This document shows positions 12,876 through 24,194 of a stretch of DNA of 64,000 bases, one piece after another. Both the position numbers and the translations under genes were made by a program. Location of the stretch: positions 63,952,533 through 64,016,532 of the forward strand of contig OX485804.1 in the NCBI GenBank assembly GCA_950295325.1, in the 5' to 3' direction. How positions within the stretch are numbered: the first letter of the stretch is position 1; each line of letters opens with the position of its first letter. The notes below the pieces were generated by a model. It was not told where the DNA came from. It was given only the letters and a program-made list of their open reading frames with translations, and did no database searches. The DNA is from Polytrichum commune (lineage: Eukaryota; Streptophyta; Polytrichopsida; Polytrichales; Polytrichaceae).

Positions 12876-15102
12876 GGGTCCAAGCAAGGTAAAGTGGACC
12901 AATGTTGAATGCTTTAGAGTATTATCTGAAATTAACAAGTTGTAGCAAGTGGTATGGGAACATGGTTAGAACGAGTGAGAACAAGAGGTAATAAAGTTGT
13001 TGATGTAGTTACTCTCCATAACATGAAGATTGCTCGTTAAGGGAAAGTAACCACCACGGCTACTCCTTTGACAAACCTTGAGATTGCCAAGCTACCAATT
13101 CCATGCTCTTCTTGGTGGAGATTTCCAACCTTATCTCATGGATTGTTGGTTGTTGCCACCATTTTCCACTCAAGATTGATGGTAGTGAAGTTGTGGTGTT
13201 TATTGCCAAAGGAATGGCGGTTGTGATGTATTAGTGAAGGAGTGGTGGAATATAGGAAGGAATCAATTATATGAGGTACTTCTTTCTTGCTTGATTCCTT
13301 GTGTTGGGTGTGTTACATTGTGCTTTGCATGATAAAAGGTTTAGGGTTTTCATGAAGGAAATGGGTTGGAATCTTTGGTCTTGGTGTTGCAATCTTGAAT
13401 ATTTTCTTAAATTGTAGGTTTATTGCTTGAGATTTTCAGTTTTGTGTCCACTGTCCACATGTGGTGAGTGTTGCATGAGGAGGGTTTGGACAAAGGAGTG
13501 TTGGCTTTACATATTTTCAAAGAAGTTGGAACTTGTTTAGGGTTGTCAGTCTCTTGAACAAGTTATGATCCTCTCGCCCTCCACAATGGCAAAGAGACCT
13601 CGAGTACAAAAAGTGAAATCTGATAGGCCCGTATTTGAGTAGGAGAGAGAGATCGTATTAACGAAGATGTTGTTGTTTTTGAGGGATCATTATGGAGTAT
13701 TGAGGATCCCTCTGTGCAAAACTAAATCTTGAGAACGAGAGTTTAGATGTCCATAGGAAACTTGGTTCAGACCTTGAATTATTCCAATGTGAACAAGTGT
13801 AACCCATGTAATCGTTCAAACCCTCACCCTTGAGTAGACAGATTGAAAGGCCAGGGTTTATAGACCTCTTTAACTATTCCCATCTATCAGTTGATTCAAT
13901 CACAACACACCACAGCATGCAATCAATACTACACCATGTATGAGCTTGCAATTTTAAACTTTCGTTTCTATAACTAACAGCTGCAAAACCTATAAGGTTG
14001 AGTTGAATCAACGTTGAATGAACATCACTCTCTAAATATTGGGTCAGCACTGAAAAAGCCCCTAAATATTTAAGCGTATGTATCACCACTAGCTCAACAT
14101 TAAAACGGGATCACTTTTCTTTTTGACATGTAGAGATCGCTTGCCTGACGATGCACTAACCAATACATGGAATCTTGATAAGCTGCAAAGGTTAACATGA
14201 GAAGAAAATGATTATGGACGATGAAACTCCCTAGTTTTTCCTCCATACATCGTTCATCCTCAAGATCTTGGACGAGAAAATTCAAATTGTGCTTCCGAGC
14301 TTCGGCCTCCCTCACACCTTCTGAACCTCCCAAAGCTTTGATGCCAAACCCTAAACCTTGAACCTTCTGCTTCCTGACCAAGCACCAAATGTAACCCCTA
14401 CGAATGTTCAAACCCTAGCCCCTGCCTCATCCAACGGTTACCTGTCGTCCTTGATCCATCCCACGGTCTAGATGAATCCAGCTTTGACCTTTGTTGAAAG
14501 TTCACTTCATCACTAGAACATAACATTACTAAGCAACTGCGGGCATTGGGAATATAACCATGAGATGCTTGGGGCTTAGCCTAAAGTTGAGTCGTCTGAC
14601 ACAATTTACCAATATTCTAATGAAAAATATACGACGCCCTACACCTTAGAATTGGCATTCCAAAACATTCCTTCATTTTCAATCTTGACATGTTTGAGGT
14701 TATTAAAAGTGGGTTCAAATAAAACTATGTAGTTTGAACTTTGGATTGCACTTTTGTTTGTAAAAACAAGTTGTTTCAAAAAAAAAAATTAATTAATTAA
14801 AAAAAAATTTGTGTGACGAGTGTGTAGGTTGAAGTTTTAGTTAGGGCATGACATGTTTTTGGAAGGAATTGAGTTAGTTTTTTTACTACTAAGTCATCAT
14901 TTTCTTGTAATTGCAAAATCTATCAAAATAATTAATGATTTGTAGAAAATGGTTGCAAAGTACACCACAAATTTGACTTGTACTAGTTTTATGCCCTATT
15001 TTTATTAATGAGTTTCCATTCTTGGGACCACTTTCTCTTTCACATCGTCATAAAACATTGACTGGAGCCTCTTTGCAGTTCATTTTACCTTGCTTGGACC
15101 CA
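12876..15102. mobile_element. candidate TIR element family F, long copy (2.2 kb)
   Basis: GGGTCCAAGCAAGGTAAA at 12876 is matched perfectly in inverted form (TTTACCTTGCTTGGACCC) ending at 15102. The same terminal motif bounds a short element at 24484-25101. The interior has no recognised transposase. It includes a small unassigned frame starting MAKRPRVQKVKSD near 13600 that breaks after 18 codons. No target-site duplication was found. The two motifs could also be two separate short elements. Confidence 0.4.
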
Positions 15103-15449
15103 TCCATGTAAAGAGGGAATTTGAAGAGGAGGTAGAGCATGCTGCAATCCAAGATGTATTCACAACTTGGAAGACACCATATGCCAAAAGGAGGAAATTT
15201 GCACGCATCCTAGTAGCATTGGTACTACAACCCACCCCAAATGTTTCAAAGGCTACCACAAAGAAATCATTGGTGGACCTCACAAGTGGGAGGCATTTGC
15301 ACATGGAAGAGACTTGGTCGCAATAGTTCAGTACATTCGATCCTCCACCTATTGACTTTAGTGGTGCAACTTCAAGTAGCAAAGAGACATGGGAGAGGTT
15401 GCCCACTTTCCTTCAACTTCATTTTGTTTTGGAGCGAGAGACCATTTGG

Positions 15450-16350
15450 GTTGTAGCTCAAGAACCTAATAGGTATGCACATGAGTTTCTAGTGGATGGA
15501 AACACTCAAGACCGGAGATTCTTGGGCTTTTATGAGATGTGCAAGAGTTGAAGACTTACTTGGCCATGTGCCTATACACAAGTGTCAAATCTTATTGGGT
15601 AAAAGTGGACCTTTGCTATGATGTCTAGTGATATCCAGTGCCATGAATAGGAATAAGCTTCTAGCCCATTTCATGATGTCTTTCATGTAGTTGATGGAAT
15701 ATATGTTTGTAAAGATATAACCTCACCTTTGCATAATAAGTTGTACAAGAGAAGACAATTCTTGGATGTATTTAGAGAGGGTTGCAAGAGCAATTGGAAT
15801 ATGGGGAAGGATCTAACTGTGGACGAGATGGGCTACAAGGGCATATATTGTCTAGTGCAATAACATATGCCCAAGAACATGTGAAATAGACTTTTAAGTT
15901 AAGCTACTTCATTTTCATGACAACGCTATACTTTATAAAATTCATTATGCTCATTTTGTTTTTAACATGTTGTGAGCACTTCCTGACCACAATTTCTTAA
16001 TTTTTCTAGGTATGGTGTTTGTGTGATGCATATAGCAAGTATGTGTATAGCTTTCACGTAGGGGCCAATGGACAAGACATGGGTTTGAAAAGTGAAGCAA
16101 AAAAAGTGAAGCCAAACAAGGGCCAAAGGTAGTCATCAAGTTGGTACCTAGGTTGGTCAACGGGGGTTGATTGTGTGAGGAAGAACTTTTGTTTTGGGGT
16201 TGTGATTGGCTAAGAAAACTTAGACTCAAACACAAGTCCACCTTAAACAATTACTTTGTGATTGGAAGTCGTTATGCAAAACATATGAATAAATTTCAAC
16301 AACTTTTTCCTAGAGGCATAGAAGGTTTGAAGAAGTCAATGTATTAATTG
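15450..16350 (+). pseudogene. piggyBac-like transposase remnant
   Basis: Blocks of the DDE_Tnp_1_7 (piggyBac) transposase occur in order, separated by stops and frameshifts. They are VVAQEPNRYAHEFL (15450-15491), ELKTYLAMCLYTSVKSYW (from 15545), FHDVFHVVDG and RRQFLDVFREG (15669-15790), NWNMGKDLTVDEM then YKGIYC (about 15792-15850), VWCLCDAYSKYVYSFHVGAN (from 16012), and VVIKLVPRLVNGG (from 16129). VDEM carries a conserved acidic pair of the catalytic core, and two residues appear deleted just after it. Between HMPKN (about 15862-15876) and VWCLCD is 125 bp starting GTGAAATAG and ending TTTTTCTAG, which could be an old intron. A further upstream part may lie at 15167-15355 but is not diagnostic. 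Clearly inactive. Confidence 0.8.
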
Positions 16351-17423
16351 GGTAGGTTTCTAGAGCTTGATTGGGCAGAGGAGAATTAATCCTTTTTTTT
16401 TGAAGTTGTGTTCAACACAAAAATTTATAAAATCAAGATTAATTTCACCTCCATAACGATTTTCAAGGTTTGAGGTAGTTTTGCATTAGTTATGCACAAC
16501 TACATTGAAGAACAATACTGGGGGTTCATCTCAAATTTAAATATAATCCCATATGGATTGTGGACACTACTCCACACTATTCGCACTCTACTTGTATAAA
16601 TGGAGAGTTTTCCTTCCAAAGTTTTGCAATTAAATCAATGTCCATTATTAGCACCTATTACCTATCTATTGGGTTAGTGGTGAACAAGTATAAATTTATA
16701 AAAGTTACAAAAATAATTGCCAAAAATATTTGATTTTTGAAACAATCTCTAAACTAACTTTGGAAAGATATTTATTTATTCAGCATAAGTGTGCCGCATT
16801 GGCTATCTGCATATTGTTAAAATGAGGTTTTACCATTTCATCCAAATACCCCCACTGTGTTGGAGTGGACCATATGTGGCAGGGTGCACCAAACTCCTTC
16901 AGATGCAAAATGCTTGCCAAAATGACACGTCGCTTCAGGAAGGATAATACAATGAGTGCGTTGTTATGAACACTTTGAACAATTTACGATATGTAGGGGT
17001 TTGATGACACAATAACACTTGGACATGTCAAACACATCAAGTTACGAAAACCCGAACAAAAAAAACATGAAATTTGAGCTCAATGCATTTGGAACCCACA
17101 TGAACCACTTATAAAAGCTTGGAATGAATCTCATAGATAACAAGCAATGACTTTCTTCTTCTAGAGTTGTACATTTCAAACTTGGATATGTACCTTTAAC
17201 CTTAGAAGACCATTATAGGTCACTGTCCATATTAGGTGTACCCACCTCAGTGACATAACCCCAGGCTCTAGGGGTCACAGTGAAGAAGGACAGTGGCAAG
17301 CAACCATGTCTAGGATAGTAAACGATGGGTTCATGTCATGATTTTTTTACCATTGATGATGGGAAAAAGCCTGAGGTAAAAAAGTAAAGAGTACCATACA
17401 CATACATATATATGTGCCTCGTG
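16351..17423. other. intergenic, no gene recognised
   Basis: AT-rich. No coding block, RNA gene or TIR pair found. It ends at the tandem array. Confidence 0.5.
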
Positions 17424-18360
17424 ATGCCATCAGGCCCACCCGATCTCATGTTCCTCACTGTGACAAACAGCTACTATGTTAGGCTTTGCTTAATTATATT
17501 AATCGACCGAGTGTTCAGGGAGATTTGTGAGCGTATTTGGTCAAAACCCTAGTGTTCTCAAGCCCAACTGGCTACATGTTGTGATCTTCTCAGTTTTACA
17601 TGCCATCAGGCCCACCCGATCTCATGTTCCTCACTGTGACAAACAACTACTATGTTAGGCTTTGCTTAATTATATTAATCGGCCGGGTGTTCGGGGAGAT
17701 TTGTGAGCGTATTTGGTCAAAACCCTAGTGTTCTCAAGCCCAACTGGCTACATGTTGTGATCTTCTCAGTTTTACATGCCATCAGGCCCACCCGATCTCA
17801 TGTTCCTCACTGTGACAAACAACTACTATGTTAGGCTTTGCTTAATTATATTAATCGGCCGAGTGTTCGGGGAGATTTGTGAGCGTATTTGGTCAAAACC
17901 CTAGTGTTCTCAAGCCCAACTGGCTACATGTTGTGATCTTCTCAGTTTTACATGCCATCAGGCCCACCCGATCTCATGTTCCTCACTGTGACAAACAGCT
18001 ACTATGTTAGGGTTTGGTTAACTATATTGATCGACCGAGTGTCTGGGGACAGTGCCCGGGAAGTTTTTGGGCATATATAGTCGGTCAAGATCCTAGTGAT
18101 TCTAAATCCAGCCGGTTGCATGTTGACATCTTCCGGTATTGCTTTCATTCATTTGAGGTATATTCCATCGATTCCTCTAAAATGATCACTAATTCTCCTG
18201 AAGTCTCCAACTCCAACCGGTTATTTCTCAAACTCAACCGGTTCATCTGTAACTGACCGCTGGTTCTTTCCGGACACATAGTTTGAGGAGATTTGTGAGC
18301 ATAACTGGTCGAAATCCAAGTCTAACCGGTTACATATTGTGGTCTTTTCGGTTTCTCTAT
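17424..18360. repeat. 176-bp tandem array grading into repeat family D
   Basis: Three nearly identical 176-bp units begin at 17424, 17600 and 17776 with ATGCCATCAGGCCCACCCGA. A fourth starts at 17952 and diverges after about 60 bp into older, CCGGTT-containing versions (18010-18130 and 18280-18360). The inner part of each unit is related to the inverse of repeat family D, so the array probably arose by recent amplification of part of a D copy. The first three units differ at only a few positions, which points to recent expansion or homogenisation. Confidence 0.85.
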
Positions 18361-18779
18361 ATTGACTTGTCATATGTTCCATAGATTCTTCTAAATTTGA
18401 TCCGTAATTTTCCTGAATTCGAGAACTTCAACCGGGTCATCTGTAATTAGCTGTTGCTTCATGGACTCGGAAGTCGGAGGGAGCCATGACACAGGCAGCG
18501 CTGGGAGTGACTCAGAGTGCGAGTGGCCCGGTTATTGGCGTTACCCAGACCTGGGGAGTGCTTTTGCCCCACATGTATGGAGAAGCTTGCGGTGTTGCCA
18601 CATGTTGATTAGAAACCACAAAGTTGGACGCATGCCAAAAAGCATGTCCTCTTTGTTTCACACAGTGTGATGCGATGCGCTTGTGCTACTTTATTTTATT
18701 GTTTGGCAACATATGACCCGCACATACAGCATGCTGCAACAAGGGGGTTGATGATGCTACTATACCCATGGCATGAGGT

Positions 18780-19160
18780 AGATGGGTCTTAAATGGTTAC
18801 TTTTTCCAACCAGCCTACTTCTCCTAGGATATGCAACACATGGATTAGTACAAGATGGTTAGCAAATCCAAATCGAGTTTGTAGCAAACTGTCCTCATAA
18901 CTTTTGGAGCTCATATGGATGTCTTACTCATAATCAAAGTGAAGATTCTTGTGCTCATTAATTGGTCATATAAGTCCTTCCAATTATATTGATTATTGAG
19001 TTTAGGATGGTTATCATGTTTGAGAATATAATCCAGTCTCTTTGAAACACATGTCTTTTTGGTATTTGTTCTTGAAGCCACACCTAATTACATACACTCA
19101 AATGTAGGTGTTCAATTGTGATAAGTGGTTGAATTAGGCACGTCTACCTTATTAGTCCAA
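18780..19160 (+). repeat. dispersed repeat family C, copy 1
   Basis: A ~380-bp non-coding repeat seen eight times in the window. Landmarks in order are GGGTCTTAAATGGTTACTTT, TAGTACAAGATGGTTAGC, TTTTGGAGCTCATATGGA, TCAAAGTGAAGATTCTTGTGCTC, a GGTCATATA motif, CAGTCTCTTTGAAACACATG, and ACTCAAATGTAGGTGTTCAA, ending near GGCACGTCTACCTTAT. No TIRs, poly(A) tail or coding capacity could be shown, so its class (SINE-like or non-autonomous fragment) is open. Confidence 0.75.
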
Positions 19161-19489
19161 GGGTTGGGCCTTCGCGACTTGGGTTTTGTAAGGTCTGGTT
19201 TTTCATTTAGACAAGTGAGTGGATGGTTGAAAGCTAAAGGTCATCAGAGATAACCGCACCCTTGACCTTGTGGGTCCAACCATAAGGCCCATCTACACGT
19301 CTCTCATCTAGATTATTTATTACTCTTACAAATGTCAACCAATAATGTTGGTTCAACCTTGGAGAGTAAAAACGATTGTGGATGGAAACACCATGGGATG
19401 AACATGCGATAGGGAATTATTGAACATGGACATACCTCATTCACCCAACATCATGGAAATGGTATATAAGTTGGAAGTGACTTTTTAAA

Positions 19490-21420
19490 GCTAATTTTAC
19501 AACAAAATTACAATACCCTTCCCCCCAATTCACTTTACAATATAAGCCATCCCCATAACTCCCCCTCCCCTAATACAACACCAAAAAAATGCCTCTCACC
19601 TCCATACTAATAATAGCACAACAAAATAACTAAACCAACATCAATTCCTTCCTACATTCACTCATACGCAACAACCTACAACACAATTTACATACCGCAA
19701 CACCCACACCCATCACTTATACACCTCAACCGGCACCTCATTGCACCGCAATTGCAACCTCCCCATCCTACACCACACCATACACCCCTTCCACCAAAAA
19801 TAACCACTTCACCTATTAACATTTACCCCCCCCCCCTCTCCCCCATATAGAGAGGGAAACGGTAATATGGCCCACTCATGCACACATAGTTGCAAAATTA
19901 CCGGGCTACCCAAATATTTTAACGCACTTTGCACAAAACTATACGCACTTCTTCTCGCAAGAGAACACACCAAAACACTCACCACATACACATTAATCTC
20001 CACCAAATACCTCAATAGCATACACCTCCTACTCAATCACATAAGACACCCCTCATCCCAAAACAACCACCTAGACAAACTCATCATCACATACATAATA
20101 AACACCATCAAAACCTCTAGACACAACATCACCATCAAAAATGTAAGAGCTCACACAAACATCCAAGTCAATGATGAAGCAAACAAACTAGCCAAACAAG
20201 GTGCACCAAAACCCATGATTATAGAAACCCCTTTTCACCATATAGGCCAACAAACACCATTATGGCCCTCTATCCCCCCTACTTCAACTCAACATGACTA
20301 TGTAGTTAGGAACCTAAAAAGATACATAGAAAATGAACACAAACAACTCTAAAAACACACATTACAAACACAATACTAAATGTAGAAAAAATGGCTATCC
20401 ACCCAAGACATTCCCTTGAAATGGTCAAACCTCTTTTGGAATGCACCCTGGATCACGGATGCCCAAACCACCCTGGTCCTCAAATTTTGCTAAGGGAAAT
20501 ATATGGGAAATTACCCCAAAAAAAAATTCAAACAAGAAATCTCCCCATTATGTAATTTATGCTCATTAAAAGAAACTAACACTTGCCTCCACCTCCTCTC
20601 ATGTTGTACGAATCCACACATAAATAACTTCCACACCAATAGACATAATAAAGTAGTACACACACTAACCGCCACTCTCCTAGCTCACCCTACCATGAGA
20701 TGCTTCACACTTGTAAATGCCGGGATAATTGAAGACAAAACACCATAAAATACTATCCCTTGATGGCTCCTCCCATGCACAAGCTACCTTCCAAAATTTA
20801 AGTCCCCCGCCAAACTATGCCCGGACATACTATGCATCCTAGGCACAACACCCACAGACAAACCCCCATATACACCCCACCCAACCTTAAAGTACAATTC
20901 CTTGGGTTTACATACTGTACTGATAGATTCCCCCAAGCAACCACCACAAGAAAACTAGAAAAATACGACGTCCTACAAACAACACTAACCCAACAAAGAT
21001 GGATAGTCCTACCCCACATAATCATGACAACATGCATCAAGGGCACCATCCACAAAGCCACAACCAAGAGCCTCCTAGACCTTAAAATCCCCACGGCCAA
21101 AGTTCACAAATATGCATGCAACAAATACACTTAATAGCCATCAAATACCTCACCCTACTCATACTTAACAAAAGAAAACTTGAAAACCACCAACTCCCTA
21201 TCCTACTCACCTAACCACCATGCCAATAGGGATAGACAACCCCCAAGGCCAAGCACTAGGAAATGAACCGTACACAAGTTGAAACTACTATAGATAGAGA
21301 CAAGGTCCGCATTACACCCACCCTCATGGTACTCATATCAACCCACTAGAGACTCATATGCCTCCTCGGACAATAAGAGGGCCTTAGCCCCCCCCCCCCC
21401 CCCAACCCATGTTTCCTTGG
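19490..21420 (+). mobile_element. LINE retrotransposon remnant, 3' half: RNase H plus restriction-like endonuclease (copy 1)
   Basis: C/A-rich sense strand, unlike its surroundings. The RNase H region (frame 19867-20352) has KLYALLLA, HIRHPSSQNNHL and VRAHTNIQVNDEANKLAKQG, but the usual TDS catalytic site has become ISTK. Next come CNLC, then HLLSC (C-x2-C-x9-H-x4-C), and RHNK (20641-20652). After WLLPC and KLCPDILCILG (about 20762-20845) follow VQFLGFTYCTDRFPQA and KLEKYDVL (about 20893-20980). The tail AIKYLTLLILNKRKLEN is at about 21139-21189. CCHC-RHN-PD is the layout of the restriction-like endonuclease of R2/CRE/Dualen-type LINEs, which nicks target DNA. The acidic residue expected in (E)FTYC is Gly here. 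The reverse transcriptase half is missing. Inactive. Confidence 0.8.
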
Positions 21421-21590
21421 TCACGATTGGAACCACCTCCACTATGAGGCAATAGCACTTGTCCCACAACGCTGTTCGTTATACCCACGTCTTGCGTTCA
21501 CAAACGAGCTTGCAACCATGATCAAGATGAAGTGTCCCTCATTTACGCAAACAACAAGGATTGGCGTCGTCTCTTTCTCTCTTGTTAATG
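21390..21590 (+). repeat. repeat shared with the GID4 upstream region
   Basis: Begins with a C16 tract (21390 on), then CACTTGTCCCA, a CGTnTnGnnTTCACA motif, an ATGATCAAG motif and GTCCnTCATTnACGC. The same order is found at 51090-51270. It lies at the 3' side of LINE copy 1 and may be part of a related element. Function unknown. Confidence 0.55.
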
Positions 21591-22920
21591 TCATATACTG
21601 CTAGTGTAATAATATGTTGTGGTGATGTTTTAGTATTTGATATTTTGAGAAAAAATGACTCCTAGTTAACTTGAAATGATAGTCCATAGTTGTGTAGTGG
21701 TCAAGAATGACAAAAGTCAATACGGTGACACTAATTACTATTTCCTCTTATATTCTTATATTCTTTTCAATGATATGATTTAAGCATGTAGTGTTTTTTC
21801 CTTCAAATTTTTATAGATAAAAGGTTAAAAAAAGACTAGTGCCACTAAATTGCAATTTATTGTAGTTCGAATGGTAGGACCATAGTGAGACTTCAAGAAA
21901 AGAAAAGGAAATAAAATAAGGTGTTTGAGTTTATTTATTTATCTATTACGTATGGACGTACCATTTGCCAGATGAAAGAAAGAAGAGAAGCCCACAAGAA
22001 GGAGGGTAGTGAAACTTGGGTCATGTTTACTGTCCATGAATCATTTGTTGCAAACCCACAATATCGTAATCCAGGTTGAGGCAAATAATGCATCGGGATG
22101 GCCTGGGCTGGCAGGGAGTGAGTATTTTGAAAGCTAGTTTGCCTGTACCAGTGCATTGATTGGGCAAAACATGTGCTCTTTGCCAAAGACATTATTGAGT
22201 TTCCACTGACTAAGTAAGTACCAGGTCCAAGTGGAGGGACACATTTTGCCATGAAATTCCTTTTCACTTCCACATACGTCTTTCATAAGTGGAGTGTCTC
22301 AATCCATGAGAAAAGCTTGTCTGGAAAAAAATTAAGTTCTTCCAATGTACGTAAACTGGCCTGATAGGAGGTGCCACGCCTGCGTGGCATCAATCAAATC
22401 ACTAGACCCGTTCAATCTGACTCTCACAGATCCAAATGGATCGGCTTTGTGGGCAAAAATAACAAAATTCTCAACTACAGTAAGTATCGATCTAACATGC
22501 AGGGAAGAAATCCAGCTTTTGATTAACAGTCATCATCAACACAACCTGTTCCATCAGCTTCAACGATCGATCTTCCATTGTCTTCCATATCCACCTAATC
22601 TGAATTCCTACTTCCGACGGTGTTTAAGTTACAGCAGAGTCAATCACAGGTCAGACATTCCATCAGCTTCGACAAACTCAAACCATAATATCATCTGCCA
22701 CATCAGGAATTGTCACAGCTGGGTGGCATGGGTTTCGAGAATGCTGGATCATGAGCAGATCGCACTAATTAACTTACTGATCGAGAAGGCTCGATCGAAG
22801 GTGGCAAGGCATGATGAATCAAGGTGCTGATAGCTTAATTAATTGCACATACTTCATCACCCGATCATCAATGACTTCAAAGTTCGCCACTAAATATGTC
22901 TTGGGAACAAAACTCACCTT
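21591..22920. other. intergenic, no gene recognised
   Basis: Two longer open frames exist, at 21935-22273 (minus) and 22345-22830 (plus, 161 codons). Neither shows a domain, a biased composition or splice-consistent extensions. GC content is a little higher than in flanking DNA. An ancestral unique region cannot be excluded. Confidence 0.4.
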
Positions 22921-23718
22921 TACACAGTTTATGGTGTTTAGTGTCACATGCATAGTGATCAACAACTTCACCATTTGTGTCATCTCATGACACTTGACAT
23001 TCAAGTGCACTTACTGGTATCTTGACAAGAGTATGTTCAATAATGTTATGAGTTGTATGCCTATGTTACACAATGGTCTACAAGTTGACTAACATGTACA
23101 CAAATGACACTTGCCATTAGTACGCTTTAGAATATCCTCCTCTTGCATACTAAATGTAAACACGTGACACTTGCCATTAATATGCTCAATCATGATGTCT
23201 TGCCCTTGCATACTAAGGGCCGGTTCGCACGAGTCCCAAGTCACTCGAGGTCCATCCATGCAATCTGAGCCATTCAAAGCATGGAAGTTGGGACTTACCA
23301 CTTCACACAAGGTCCCAAGTCTAACATGGATGCCTACATGGCAATACTTTCTGGAGGTGAGGCTTGGGACTTGTGTTGAGAGTTGGGTCGAGCATAAAAG
23401 CTAGACCCACCTCTCAACACAAGCCCCACGAATATTTTTGAATAAAATAATCAAGATCCAACTTCAATGATAACCAACCATATTTTAGTGGTTACTTGAA
23501 ACCCACAAGTTGGGACTCGCTAACATGAGTGCGGACTTGGGACCTCATGTGCACCGGCCCTGAAACGCGAAACTATCATCTCAAGTACAGTATCCCGATG
23601 TGCAAAACAATACTATCATATTAACAAGCCGTAGACATGACACTTTGAAGCGTCTAATGTGCCTATTTCAGGCCCTTCGCACAGAGTGTGCGTGACGCTA
23701 AATACCATAAACGGTGTA
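22921..23718. mobile_element. TIR element family E, copy 2, carrying a nested element
   Basis: The left end TACACAGTTTATGGTGTTTAG is matched by the right end, which reads TACACCGTTTATGGTATTTAG on the minus strand, followed by GTCAC on both. Internal sub-repeats with GCATACTAA and CACTTGCCATTAnTA match copy 1 at 7101-7767. The body is interrupted by a different TIR element at 23216-23561. No transposase. Confidence 0.75.
23216..23561. mobile_element. TIR element (about 346 bp) nested in family E copy 2
   Basis: The left end AGGGCCGGTTCGCACGAG then TCCCAAGTC is matched in inverted form by the right end, which reads AGGGCCGGTGCACATGAG then GTCCCAAGTC on the minus strand. A further internal inverted pair (ACTTGTGTTGAGAGTTGGGT at 23370 against CACCTCTCAACACAAG at 23409) suggests a fold-back core. 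It is non-coding and inserted after its host, so it is younger. No clear target-site duplication. Confidence 0.7.
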
Positions 23719-23725
23719 GTGCACC

Positions 23726-24194
23726 AGCCCCGCCAACCCTGCCACAGGTTTAATACAAAAAGGCCCCTATCCAAAATGCCAAGAGAATGCAACAGCAAGA
23801 TAAACCTCCCCAACGACAAAACAGGCCAGGAAGTGAAGATAAGGAAGGGGGGGCAAGTCACAAGCACAGGACTGCCGTCACCATGCGTGGCCTGGGACGT
23901 GTCGGGTAGGCAGGCAAACCAGCAGCACTCTGGCAATGCCCGGACCCACAATTCGCCGGCTTTTAGGTCTTTCTCTTGGTCTCTCGGTCTTGGTCTCTCG
24001 GTCTCGGTCTCGGTCTCTCAGTCTCTCTCTCTCTCTGCACACAACTGCAGCCCAGTCTACAAGTCCAGTCCGGTCCGGTCCAGTTCAGTTCAGTCTACTC
24101 TAGTTTACTATAGTCTACCTGTTAGGGCTGGCCGTCTGCAGTGGCCCGTTGGCCACGTACAACAAGGGCAATCAACGGGGGAGAATCGACCGCT
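23726..24194. other. intergenic, pyrimidine-rich
   Basis: Contains a (TCTCGG)n/(TC)n tract at about 23968-24038 and a degenerate (CCGGT/CAGT)n run at about 24064-24118. A 197-codon open frame spans it on the plus strand, but its protein is simple-sequence Ser/Leu and not gene-like. Confidence 0.5.

Noticed and set aside
17424-18010. Regular repeats as a possible CRISPR array
   Set aside because: The units are 176 bp, directly adjoining without unique spacers, in eukaryotic DNA. This is an ordinary tandem repeat.
22345-22830. 161-codon open frame
   Set aside because: No domain, no splice-consistent neighbours, and open frames of similar size lie on the other strand nearby. Treated as chance.
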